Source of the DNA: an archaeon
GTDB taxonomy: Archaea; Thermoproteota; Nitrososphaeria; Conexivisphaerales; UBA164
Reading direction: 5' to 3'
Length of the DNA stretch: 41,465 bases
NCBI GenBank assembly: GCA_021792955.1
Contig: JAJYTP010000008.1
Coordinates: 1-41,465 of the forward strand
The notes below the pieces were generated by a model, which saw nothing but the letters and a program-made list of their open reading frames with translations, was not told the DNA's origin and searched no databases. Below are positions 6,822 through 14,388 of this stretch, one piece after another. The position numbers and the translations under genes were made by a program. How positions within the stretch are numbered: position 1 is the stretch's first letter; each line of letters starts with the position of its first letter.

Positions 6822-8294
6822 ATGGAATATAAGTGGACGGTGTGGTCGGTCGTGGTCATAGGTAGCCTGATGGCCGCGGTGGATAGCACCATAGTGATCC
6901 TGGCCATCCTGCCCATCGCAGAGGACCTGAGGACCGATTATATAACCATAATATGGGTCATAGTGGCATACATACTCGTAAATACATCGTTAATGCTGAG
7001 CCTTGGAAGGATAGCCGACATATACGGAAGGAAGCGATTGTATAACTTCGGATTTATAGTATTCATTATTGGCTCCGCGCTTTCAGGCTTTTCGACTTCC
7101 GGGCTTATGCTAGTAGGGTTCAGGGCGGTACAGGGAATAGGTGCCGCCCTATTGACCTCCAACTCATTTGCCCTCATTTCCGAGGTCTTTCCTCCACAGG
7201 AAAGGGGTAAGGCCTTTGGACTGAACAGCATAGTATGGGGGACCGGCTCCGTCCTTGGCATAATTCTGGGCGGCCTTATAATAACGTACACTACATGGAG
7301 GATGATCTTCTTCATCAACGTGCCGATAGGCGCAGCTGGCACCTACCTTGCCTACCGGTTCATAAAGCGCAGCAACGGCAACGGCGGTAGAAGGGAGAGC
7401 TTCGATATAATAGCGGCCATTTCCTTTACCGGCGGACTTCTGTTCGCACTGCTGGGAGCTACCTGGGGGCTCCTCTATTCATGGACGGACCCCCTTACCC
7501 TTGCCTTTTTTATACTGTCCCCCATTTCATTTGCGATCTTCGCATTTTACGAGATGAGGCTATCGAAGGACCCCATCATAGATTTCAGGATGTTCAGGAA
7601 CAGGGTGTTTAGCTTTTCGGTTACGGTGGGGTTGCTTCAATCCCTTGCACTTTTCAGCGTCAACTATCTCCTGATGTTCTTCTTTGAAGGGATAGTGGGC
7701 CTCCCCATAATTACAGCGGCGTACCTTATACTACCCATGGCCCTGATGTCCTCCGTGATAGGCCCTTTCGCAGGCAGGTGGTCCGATAGGGTGGGAGCCA
7801 GGATAATAGGCACAGTGGGCCTTGCCATCCAGGCTGTAGCGCTGGTGCTGCTTGCCATGTTAACGTTACATACGTCCATATACGATGTAGCCGCTATAGA
7901 AGCCATCTACGGAGTTGGCGGCGGCATGTTCTGGCCTGCCAATACCAGCGCCATCATGTCCTCTTCTAGCAGGGAAAGGTACGGGGTTGCCTCTGGGGTG
8001 ATGAATACTTTCAGGAATACTGGCATGGTCATGAGTTTCGTACTGGCCCTGGTCGCTGCGACAAGCGTAATACCATCCGCCATAGTGTACAGGCTGTTTG
8101 TGGGGAACCTGTCAGGGAGGCTGAGCGTTTCGCTATCGATGGCGTACCTGAGCGGCCAGCGCTTTGCGTTTCTGATATCCACCGTGCTGCTTCTGGCGGC
8201 CGTGGCCATGAGCTCTGTTAGAGGGAAGCCTCTATACCAGGATGGTGGGGCGTTTAACCGGCAGGTATCGAATGCGTCATCCGATCATAAGTAA
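6822..8294 (+). CDS. MFS drug/proton antiporter, DHA2 (14-TM) family
   Basis: 490-residue major facilitator with about 14 membrane segments, the layout of the EmrB/QacA-type DHA2 family. The family signatures are visible: the loop 2-3 motif GRIADIYGRKR near residues 62-72, VQGIGAALLTSNSFALISE in segment 4, and the antiporter motif C region GTGSVLGIILGG near 140-151. Such proteins export hydrophobic compounds or organic ions in exchange for protons; the substrate here is unknown. The ATG lies just after an AT-rich promoter with an inverted repeat. It is divergent from the HAD phosphatase gene and is followed by about 260 bp before the next transporter. Confidence 0.92.
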   Translation: MEYKWTVWSVVVIGSLMAAVDSTIVILAILPIAEDLRTDYITIIWVIVAYILVNTSLMLSLGRIADIYGRKRLYNFGFIVFIIGSALSGFSTSGLMLVGFRAVQGIGAALLTSNSFALISEVFPPQERGKAFGLNSIVWGTGSVLGIILGGLIITYTTWRMIFFINVPIGAAGTYLAYRFIKRSNGNGGRRESFDIIAAISFTGGLLFALLGATWGLLYSWTDPLTLAFFILSPISFAIFAFYEMRLSKDPIIDFRMFRNRVFSFSVTVGLLQSLALFSVNYLLMFFFEGIVGLPIITAAYLILPMALMSSVIGPFAGRWSDRVGARIIGTVGLAIQAVALVLLAMLTLHTSIYDVAAIEAIYGVGGGMFWPANTSAIMSSSSRERYGVASGVMNTFRNTGMVMSFVLALVAATSVIPSAIVYRLFVGNLSGRLSVSLSMAYLSGQRFAFLISTVLLLAAVAMSSVRGKPLYQDGGAFNRQVSNASSDHK

Positions 8295-8464
8295 GTAGGT
8301 TACGCTACCCGCAGTGATATCCGGGCTAGTGCGGCCGGCATCAATGGCCTTCTGTTTTCATATGTAGAAAGCCGATGCACCCAGTACAGGGGGCCGTGCC
8401 CGCAGGGCCAGTGCCTGCGCCATTTGCACCAGCACAAGATGATGCTGAACGGGCCCGAATTTAT

Positions 8465-8503
8465 CTCTATATATAATATAGAGCTAACTATATAGTATAG
8501 AGA
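8465..8503. promoter_or_regulatory. AT-rich palindromes upstream of the phosphate-transporter-like gene
   Basis: CTCTATAT-ATA-ATATAGAG (8465-8483) is a perfect 8-bp inverted repeat, followed by the palindrome CTATATAG (8488-8495) and a second TATAGAG (8496-8502). They lie 50-90 bp before the TTG start at 8553, with another TATA-like run (TATATATATC) nearer the gene. They may be tandem operator sites around the promoter. Confidence 0.45.
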
Positions 8504-8552
8504 ATAAGTATATATATCTAGCAAAGTGGATTTGATGACAGGTAATTAAAAA

Positions 8553-10010
8553 TTGAGTGATGGTTCTGATAGCAGAAAGCTCATACTAAATAAGCTGAAT
8601 GAGGCCAATACGGCCGGGTTTCATTACAAAACATGGATAATGTCCGGCATGGGCTTCTTTACAGACGCGTATGACCTTTTTATAATAGGCGCGGTCCTTA
8701 CTTTACTGCCCCTGGCTGGATGGGGAGCACTGACCACATTACAAACTTCACTCCTGGCCTCCACCGCGTTGATAGCGGCCGTCCTGGGCGCACTGGTATT
8801 CGGCAGGCTGCTGGACCACCTGGGGCGAAAGGCAGTTTATGGCCTGGAACTGGTCATACTCGTGGTTGGCGCCCTTGGAAGCGCCTTCCTTACTCCTATA
8901 AATGGCGTCTACATATTGATGGCCTGGAGGTTCCTCCTGGGCATTGGGATAGGGGGCGACTATTCAACCAGTTCCACGATCATGGCAGAATACTCTAACA
9001 CGAAGAAAAGGGGGATGCTGGTTGGAATGGTATTTTCAATGCAGAGCATAGGTTTGCTGGCGGGGCCGCTGATAACGCTGGGCCTCCTCCTTGGCGGTGT
9101 CGCCCCGGCCCTAGCATGGAAGCTGCTTCTTGCCATAGGAGCGCTGCCTGCGCTCCTTGTAATCTACTGGAGGAGGCGCTTACCCGAGACGCCAAAATAT
9201 TCGCTGGGGGTAAGAGGGGACGTGAAAAAGGCGTCCTCAGACCTGAAGAAATTCACTGGAATAAACGCTGACGTCGACCCAGAGAAGGAAGTGCCGGTGG
9301 TAAGCGCGAAATGGTACCAGCTGCTGACAAACGGCAGGCTGCTTGCGCTCATCATAGGCACAGCGGGCACCTGGTTCCTCATGGATTGGGCCCTTTACGG
9401 CAATTCGATAATGTCCTCCACAATGCTTTCCTTCCTTGTCCCCAGCTCTATAACGGGAATCCATCACCTGATCATGACAACTGAGTATACGGCGCTGATC
9501 TTCGGCGTCGCCGCTTTTCCGGGATACTGGCTGGCCACCTTTACAATAGACAGGATAGGGAGGAAGCCTATACAGATGACCGGTTTTCTGGCCATGGCCA
9601 TTTCATTTGGGCTGCTTGGCCTCCTCCCAGGCATTATGAGCGCAACGGCGGTCGGCGAATTCCTGGCTTTATACGGAATAAGCTACTTCTTCATAGAGTT
9701 TGGGCCCAACGTTACGACCTTCATATACCCGCCAGAGGTGTATCCCGTATCAGTGAGGGGACTGGGGGCGGGGGCTTCGGCTGCAGGGGGAAAGATCGGA
9801 GCGTTCCTGGGCACACTGCTCAATCTGGTGATAATAGCCACGGTCGGGGAAAGCGGCCTGTTTCTGTTGCTGGCGCTCTTTTCCGTTGCTGGGCTTGCCC
9901 TCACCATGGTGCTCCTCCCAGAAACCAAGTTGCGCCCGCTTGAAGAGAGTTCCATGGAGGATGCGTTCATCCAGCGCCCCGTGCCCGTCATAAGGGAGGA
10001 ACAGGCATGA
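8553..10010 (+). CDS. MFS transporter of the phosphate:H+ symporter (PHS/Pho84-like) type
   Basis: 485-residue, 12-segment major facilitator. The N-terminal signature MGFFTDAYDLFIIG and the segment-4 block GIGIGGDYSTSSTIMAEYSN are typical of the PHS family of phosphate/proton symporters and close archaeal relatives. A long central loop (about residues 210-260) separates the two six-helix halves, and the second half carries the DRIGRKP motif. The physiological substrate might be phosphate or another anion. The start is a TTG with GGTAAT about 8 nt upstream; the next ATG would delete the conserved first helix. The stop overlaps the next gene by 4 nt (ATGA), so the two are translationally coupled. 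Confidence 0.88.
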   Translation: MSDGSDSRKLILNKLNEANTAGFHYKTWIMSGMGFFTDAYDLFIIGAVLTLLPLAGWGALTTLQTSLLASTALIAAVLGALVFGRLLDHLGRKAVYGLELVILVVGALGSAFLTPINGVYILMAWRFLLGIGIGGDYSTSSTIMAEYSNTKKRGMLVGMVFSMQSIGLLAGPLITLGLLLGGVAPALAWKLLLAIGALPALLVIYWRRRLPETPKYSLGVRGDVKKASSDLKKFTGINADVDPEKEVPVVSAKWYQLLTNGRLLALIIGTAGTWFLMDWALYGNSIMSSTMLSFLVPSSITGIHHLIMTTEYTALIFGVAAFPGYWLATFTIDRIGRKPIQMTGFLAMAISFGLLGLLPGIMSATAVGEFLALYGISYFFIEFGPNVTTFIYPPEVYPVSVRGLGAGASAAGGKIGAFLGTLLNLVIIATVGESGLFLLLALFSVAGLALTMVLLPETKLRPLEESSMEDAFIQRPVPVIREEQA

Positions 10011-10342
10011 ACAACCTTCTCCCGGAATTGACACAGCCTTGCATCACGGCAGGGCCCATGAAGATGATCGAAGACGAAGAACTGGATAGGCTGGGCCCTG
10101 TTGTGGCTGACGCCATCACGGGCGTCGAATTCACAGCAGCCCGACTATGGGACGTTCCAAACCCGCGCGCTGTGGAAGTGCTGTTAAACAGCAGGAGAGG
10201 AAATGAAGTGAGGCAACTGGTGCTCACCATCACCTCAGATAGACGCATCTATATCAGGAAAAGGGAGGATGGAAACGAAGCTTCATTTGTAAGCAGGGGC
10301 CCAGCACCCCTTTCATATCTCAACCTACTAATGAAACTGTAG
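10007..10342 (+). CDS. Small soluble protein coupled to the PHS-type transporter
   Basis: 111-residue soluble protein of unknown family. Its ATG overlaps the transporter stop (ATGA) and a ribosome-binding site GGGAGG stands upstream, inside the transporter gene. Composition is mixed alpha/beta with an acidic first half and a basic second half (SRRGNEVRQLVLTITSDRR). No metal or nucleotide motif is visible. The tight coupling suggests an accessory or regulatory role for the transporter, which is inference. Confidence 0.7.
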   Translation: MNNLLPELTQPCITAGPMKMIEDEELDRLGPVVADAITGVEFTAARLWDVPNPRAVEVLLNSRRGNEVRQLVLTITSDRRIYIRKREDGNEASFVSRGPAPLSYLNLLMKL

Positions 10343-10556
10343 ATTGCGGCCCCCAGGAAGCCTTCCAGAGGCCAGGTCAGTCAGCACCCATCGGCCCTGA
10401 AGAGCGCCTTCACATTTTCCCCATGCGGCCACAGGCTGCCATATGTGAAGATAGGCGCCAGATCGATTTGCAATAAAACATGTCGTTCACGGACTGACCA
10501 GCCAGTGGACAACGGTATGATTTCATGAGGACGATATGATACAGCCTCTTGGTATC

Positions 10557-10591
10557 TACATATGTAAATATAATTGATAATATTTTTAAGC
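10557..10591 (+). promoter_or_regulatory. arsR promoter with upstream palindrome
   Basis: A palindrome TACATATGTA (10557-10566) is followed by an AT-rich TATA region (AATATTTTTAAG, around 10579-10590) that places the transcription start at about the ATG at 10612. The palindrome is a candidate autoregulatory ArsR site. Confidence 0.45.
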
Positions 10592-10611
10592 GGGCGGGCA
10601 ACACCGCAATC

Positions 10612-11046
10612 ATGGTACATCCAGATTCCGGAAGGGGTGGGGAAACGATTGAGCTTAACGGGTCCGTAAGGAGGCTCATCGATTCCGGCACCTGCTCGTA
10701 CAAGCACGTCAATAAATTTCTAAGTGAAGCAAAATGGCTATCGTCTCCTGAGACAACGAAGATGATAAGAAATACCGAAAGGCTATTTTCAATGATGGGC
10801 GATTCAAACAGGATCAAAATGCTTGTTCTCCTATCAAAGGAGGAGATGTGCGTGTGCGAAATCCAGCAGGCCCTCGGGCTTCCACAGCCGACGGTATCAC
10901 ATCACCTTACGCTATTGGAGCAATTTGACCTGGTCGAAAGGGAGAAGAAGGGGAGGTGGGCGTTTTACAGGGCAAAATCCTCTTCTTCAATTCTCAAATG
11001 CCTGGGCCTGATGATTGACCTGGGCCGGAAACGCCAGGGCCCCTAG
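10612..11046 (+). CDS. arsR: ArsR-family metal(loid)-responsive repressor
   Basis: 144-residue winged-helix regulator. Residues 51-120 form the ArsR/SmtB DNA-binding domain: RLFSMMGDSNRIKMLVLL, then EMCVCEIQQALGLPQPTVSHHL, where the Cys80-Val-Cys82 pair is the ArsR-type inducer-binding motif (compare ELCVCDL). A further Cys28 could be a third thiolate ligand. The 45-residue N-terminal extension is unusual. An in-frame start at 10549 is possible, but it lies upstream of the TATA region, so the ATG at 10612 is preferred. The gene is convergent with the exporter gene at 11060-12127 (13-bp gap), so any control of that exporter acts at a distance. Confidence 0.9.
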   Translation: MVHPDSGRGGETIELNGSVRRLIDSGTCSYKHVNKFLSEAKWLSSPETTKMIRNTERLFSMMGDSNRIKMLVLLSKEEMCVCEIQQALGLPQPTVSHHLTLLEQFDLVEREKKGRWAFYRAKSSSSILKCLGLMIDLGRKRQGP

Positions 11047-11059
11047 TTCCCAGGCATAT

Positions 11060-12127
11060 CTAGCCGGGGCTCACCGGGGCCAATGGGCGCCCGTTATCGG
11101 TCTCAGCCGCTCCCGCCTTCATATCCTTAGCCGTATCTACCCTGAAGAGCCTCCTTACATATCTATCCAGATGGATGTATACTATGATCAGGACCGGCTG
11201 GATCATGGGGATGATCGCGGGGGCGAGGGCACCTATGGGTGTAAGCGCAAGTATGGCGATGGCCGCGGCGACGCTCTGGTTCTTACTGACCGATATGAAG
11301 GCCACCGCCTGGTGATCTTCATATGACGCGTGCATAGCCCTGCTTACAAACACGGATATGATGAGCAGGGATACGATGATCAGGGACTGGTAGCCTATGA
11401 CGGTGCCAACGAGGAAGGGCTTTTGAACCATCAGGGTTCCGACCTTCAGGACGAGTACGAAGATCAGGGCCAGCATGCCCATCATGGTTGCCGTTGATAG
11501 ATAGGGGTGGATCTTGACGTTTATGTGCTCGGCTCCCTTCATCTTCACCAGGGGATATCTCGTCAGCTGTCCGGCTATCATCGGGAGCACCAGGATGTAT
11601 ATGACAGAGGTTAATATGGGCGCTATAGGGATGCTCACGGAAACCTGTGAACTGTAAAGCCCGAGAAAGAACGGGATAAATGGCACCGCGATTATCACGC
11701 TTATGACGGCTAGCGCCGTGGCCAGCTCGATGCTCCCTCCTGCTATGAGCACGTAACCCAGGGAGGCGCTGGACGCGGGCACTACATTAGCTGTAACGAA
11801 GCCAACCCCAAGCTCCTGATTGCCTATGGTCGGTCCAAGCGCATATGCCATGAGGGGGGAAAAGATGAAGACGTACACTATGGAAATCGCTATCAGCTTC
11901 CATTTCCTGAACATCTTGAGCATGTTCTCGGTCTTGAGCTGAATCATGGATGGATAGATGGTTGAAATAGCGAGCAGGATGACCAGGTTGGAGATCAACG
12001 ACTTGTTCTCGGCCACCCATTTTCCATTTGCGTATCCTAGGGGGACGGCTATGACTATCATCAAAAGCGTGAACAGAAGAAGGTATTTGCGTAAGAATCC
12101 CGATATGGATTTTATCGAATGTTTCAT
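11060..12127 (-). CDS. BASS/ACR3-like membrane transporter
   Basis: 355-residue protein with about ten membrane segments, of the bile acid:sodium symporter superfamily that includes the ACR3 arsenite exporters. The segment around residues 108-135 (ANVVPASSASLGYVLIAGG) fits the family core. I see no cysteine anywhere in the protein, so the segment-4 cysteine considered essential in characterised ACR3 pumps is missing; arsenite is therefore not a safe substrate call despite the arsR next door. The C-terminal 30 residues are a charged tail. The first in-frame ATG is 12127 (an in-frame stop lies 6 codons upstream), giving a leader of about 50 nt after the AT-rich promoter. Confidence 0.8.
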   Translation of the reverse strand: MKHSIKSISGFLRKYLLLFTLLMIVIAVPLGYANGKWVAENKSLISNLVILLAISTIYPSMIQLKTENMLKMFRKWKLIAISIVYVFIFSPLMAYALGPTIGNQELGVGFVTANVVPASSASLGYVLIAGGSIELATALAVISVIIAVPFIPFFLGLYSSQVSVSIPIAPILTSVIYILVLPMIAGQLTRYPLVKMKGAEHINVKIHPYLSTATMMGMLALIFVLVLKVGTLMVQKPFLVGTVIGYQSLIIVSLLIISVFVSRAMHASYEDHQAVAFISVSKNQSVAAAIAILALTPIGALAPAIIPMIQPVLIIVYIHLDRYVRRLFRVDTAKDMKAGAAETDNGRPLAPVSPG

Positions 12128-12519
12128 AAGGCCATTGCCCTCTCATTAAGCTTCTCCGTGCGATCAAAGCTCAAACCTTGCATAGCGGGCCATAATATGG
12201 CATATATTTAAATATATACATATATAATAAATAATTGATCGGCCAGCTAGCGGCATAGAGCGGGCTCATTTCCCACGCATATGCAACTGTGATCGCTGCC
12301 GTTTGACCGTCGTGGACTTGAGATGCGCGTCATACGGGCGGCCACAGTCTGGAACTGGTCCATGGACGAAGCAATTGATAAACGCAGGCCGCAATTAACG
12401 ATAGACTAACTATACGATCGCGCCCGCATTTTACACGCCGTGGCAACCTGCCTCAGCCGTTAAGCCGATGACCGGATATCCCTTCCCTTGTCGAAGATCG
12501 CGCATAGTTATCAGGCAAG
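12128..12519. other. Intergenic region with the transporter promoter
   Basis: This 392-bp gap holds no recognised gene. Its main feature is a very AT-rich stretch at 12200-12238 containing the perfect 16-bp palindrome ATATATTTAAATATAT (12202-12217), probably the promoter of the BASS-type transporter. The rest shows no repeat or RNA that I can support. Confidence 0.45.
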
Positions 12520-12912
12520 TCACCTGACAGCGGTTCTCGAAACCCTCACATATTGGGATGGGTCGCATTCGTCGGCCCGTTTGGCGTATTCATCCTGCTT
12601 GCTCGCCCATATCAGAAGAGGTATGATGGCCTCCCTCAGATCCATCCCGGCATCAGTAAGCTTGTACTCAACCCTGGGCGGTATCTCCGGGAACGACTTC
12701 CTGCTGATCAGGCCCCGTGATTCTAATTCATGAAGTATTGAGGAAAGCGTAGAGGGGGAGATGCCCCTGAGCTCGCTATAGAGGTCCTTGAACCTTACGG
12801 AAGCGTGGTTCCCAATTGCGTTGATCGTAAAAATGGTCCATTTCTTGCCCAGAAGGTCCATCGCGCCCTCCAGCGCGCACACACAGATGTCCCCGTTGGT
12901 ATTGTCAGTCAT
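12520..12912 (-). CDS. HxlR-family winged-helix regulator
   Basis: 130-residue MarR-like regulator of the HxlR family. The family layout is complete: an N-terminal cysteine-containing segment (CVCALEGAMDLLGKKW), a helix-turn-helix with RFKDLYSEL-x-GIS-x-STLSSIL, and a wing ending in VEYKLTDAG. Cys10 and Cys12 are in the region where HxlR relatives sense reactive electrophiles or redox changes. It is divergent from the SelW-like gene across 58 bp, so the two promoters overlap and mutual regulation is likely (inference). Confidence 0.92.
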   Translation of the reverse strand: MTDNTNGDICVCALEGAMDLLGKKWTIFTINAIGNHASVRFKDLYSELRGISPSTLSSILHELESRGLISRKSFPEIPPRVEYKLTDAGMDLREAIIPLLIWASKQDEYAKRADECDPSQYVRVSRTAVR

Positions 12913-12970
12913 AGTTGCTACATAATCTCGAACTCACCAATATAAATACTTCGGTTTTTATAGCATTGGC
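12913..12970. promoter_or_regulatory. Shared promoter region of the HxlR and Rdx-like genes
   Basis: The 58-bp space between two divergent starts carries TATA-like sequence for each direction: AATATAAATA for the minus-strand regulator and GTTTTTATAGC for the plus-strand gene. Each is about 12-27 bp from its ATG, so both transcripts are nearly leaderless and one bound regulator could affect both. Confidence 0.55.
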
Positions 12971-13246
12971 ATGGAATATACGATTAAGTTCTGTGTAAGC
13001 TGCTACCTGCAGCATGCTGTGAATATGGCGGATGGGCTTTTGGAGAAACATGCCCACGACGAGGGATTCACCGTCAGGCTCATGCCGGGGGCGTCAGGCC
13101 AGTTCGATGTAGCCCTGGACGGCAAAACGTTATATTCAAAACAGGAATCAGGCAGACTTCCAACTGGTAAGGATATCGGATCAGAATTGGACGCTACAGA
13201 AATGACAGAAGCCGAAACCGATGACGACGGCGCATGCTGCTGCTGA
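12971..13246 (+). CDS. SelW/Rdx-family thioredoxin-like protein with CxxC
   Basis: 91-residue protein with the SelW/SelT/SelH (Rdx) pattern: a first strand followed by CVSC (Cys8, Cys11), a helix (LLEKHAHDEG), strands around VRLMPGASGQFDVALDG, and a KQESGRLPTG segment. Rdx proteins have a thioredoxin-like fold and are thought to act in thiol redox chemistry. The C-terminus is unusual: an acidic stretch ending in ACCC, which could bind metal or form a second redox centre. It is transcribed divergently from the HxlR regulator, and a copy of a structured repeat lies just downstream. Confidence 0.78.
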   Translation: MEYTIKFCVSCYLQHAVNMADGLLEKHAHDEGFTVRLMPGASGQFDVALDGKTLYSKQESGRLPTGKDIGSELDATEMTEAETDDDGACCC

Positions 13247-13269
13247 TTCAGTGCGACATCCTCCAACGC

Positions 13270-13342
13270 TAAAGCGCGTGAGCTTGCCTGATGGCTATGC
13301 GGACCCGCAGGCAGAAAATGGAGGAGGCCTGTGTATCTCCCC
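13270..13342 (+). repeat. Dispersed structured element, copy B
   Basis: This is the second copy of the element at 5787-5869 (which is on the minus strand). It begins 23 nt after the Rdx-like stop, in the same sense. The stem TGCCTG/CAGGCA is kept, while the loop is about 5 nt shorter and differs in sequence. It ends in GAGGAGGCC followed by a pyrimidine-rich CTCCCC. Confidence 0.6.
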
Positions 13343-13410
13343 TGAGGCCTGAGCCTGCTTGCTCAGATTTTGTAAGCCTCTAGTTTGAAAGGGATAACAA
13401 GCTGACAATC

Positions 13411-13419
13411 CTTATATAT
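13411..13419 (+). promoter_or_regulatory. TATA box of the ferredoxin pair
   Basis: CTTATATAT lies 22-30 nt before the ATG at 13441, the usual distance for a leaderless archaeal transcript. It supports that ATG over the upstream in-frame ATGs at 13426 and 13432. Confidence 0.6.
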
Positions 13420-13440
13420 TCACATATGAGAATGTATGGC

Positions 13441-13809
13441 ATGAGCGCAACAAAACCCTGGCATGGGATAAACCGGGCAGCATATGATTGGTTTCCAGCT
13501 ATAGATTATGATAAATGCACCGGCTGTGGTCTGTGCCTGCTTTCCTGTGGAAATAGCGTCTTTACGTGGTCTATGAACAATAACCTCCCCACGGTTCAGA
13601 ACCCGGGCAGCTGCGTGCTGGGTTGCACTACGTGCGGAAAGGTATGCCCTGAGGATGCGATAAGCTTCCAGGATGACCCCAAGAAGTTTCTAGCAAAGGT
13701 CATCAAGGACAATAAGATATTCCCGACGGTGAGGAAGGAGCTGCAGGCAAGGCTGGACAAGTTTCCCGACCATCGAATTTCGGAGGGTGCAAAGGTTGTC
13801 AGCGAGTAA
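13441..13809 (+). CDS. 4Fe-4S ferredoxin-like protein, first of a tandem pair
   Basis: 122-residue dicluster-type ferredoxin. The first motif is CTGCGLCLLSC followed at a distance by C in NPGSC; the second is CTTCGKVCPEDAISF. Spacing between the two halves is enlarged by an insert (about 20 residues, NSVFTWSMNNN...). A C-terminal helical tail of about 45 basic/acidic residues follows. It is an electron carrier or a subunit of an oxidoreductase whose partner is not in the window. The N-terminus (MSATKPWHGINR) resembles that of the next gene, so the two arose by duplication. The start is chosen from TATA spacing. Confidence 0.88.
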   Translation: MSATKPWHGINRAAYDWFPAIDYDKCTGCGLCLLSCGNSVFTWSMNNNLPTVQNPGSCVLGCTTCGKVCPEDAISFQDDPKKFLAKVIKDNKIFPTVRKELQARLDKFPDHRISEGAKVVSE

Positions 13810-14149
13810 CTTTGCTAAATGGCATGGCATCGAAAGGTCAGAGATACCATGGGGCCCCACCATAGACGAAGACAAATGCGTGGGCTGTGGGCTGTGCGTG
13901 GTAACATGTTCAGAGAAGAGAAACGTGTTCGGTTTCGATGAAAAGGAGAAGAAGGCCGTGGTGCTAAATCCGGATAACTGCATGGTTGGATGTAATAATT
14001 GCCAGGTGGCGTGCCTGTGGAACGCGATATCATTTCCCAGCGTCGCCGGCGTTAAGGACGCCGTCAGGAAATTGATGGATGAAGGGCAGATAAAAAAGGA
14101 ATTGGAGCTGAAGTTGGGCGCTGGCTATCAGGCTATAACGAAGAGCTGA
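13796..14149 (+). CDS. 4Fe-4S ferredoxin-like protein, second of a tandem pair
   Basis: 117-residue paralogue of the upstream ferredoxin: CVGCGLCVVTC, then C in NPDNC, and a second half with GCNNCQVACLWNAISF, where Leu-Trp replaces the Pro that usually follows the last cysteine. A TTG at 13796 is chosen because GGAGGG stands 8 nt upstream and because the resulting N-terminus (LSASNFAKWHGIE) matches that of the first copy; a GTG at 13787 would overlap the ribosome-binding site. The gene overlaps the first by 14 nt, so they are co-translated. A T-rich stretch (14165-14189) after the stop is a likely terminator. Confidence 0.85.
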   Translation: MSASNFAKWHGIERSEIPWGPTIDEDKCVGCGLCVVTCSEKRNVFGFDEKEKKAVVLNPDNCMVGCNNCQVACLWNAISFPSVAGVKDAVRKLMDEGQIKKELELKLGAGYQAITKS

Positions 14150-14164
14150 GCTCTCTACTCGGTT

Positions 14165-14189
14165 CTATTTTATCCCCTATTTTCTTTCC
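14165..14189 (+). terminator. Pyrimidine/T-rich tract after the ferredoxins
   Basis: TTTTAT, TATTTTCTTTCC and similar T-runs follow the second ferredoxin stop by 15-40 nt. Archaeal termination typically occurs at such T-rich tracts. Confidence 0.4.
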
Positions 14190-14232
14190 TTGTATCCGGG
14201 AGACCTTTTAAAGGCCGCACTGATATGGCCAT

Positions 14233-14388
14233 TTAGAAATACCGTACGGCTGACCTCTCAAAGCCTGATGCTTCACCCTTGAGTATGCTTATGTATGGCT
14301 GCAGTAATCTAAACCCGGCATCCCTGATGTTGATGTGCAGCTTATCACGAGCACGGTCCTCATCATATATCAGCCCATCTATACAGCC
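14233..14388 (-). pseudogene. Orphan coding-like segment without a start codon
   Basis: An open minus-strand frame of about 50 codons, ending in TAA at 14233, reads like protein (LHINIRDAGFRLL, then LKGEASGFERSAVRYF) with codon use like its neighbours. No ATG, GTG or TTG opens it, and its beginning runs into the end of the molybdopterin-domain gene in another frame. It may be the 3' remnant of a lost gene, or a small gene with an unusual start. The family is not recognised. Confidence 0.3.
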
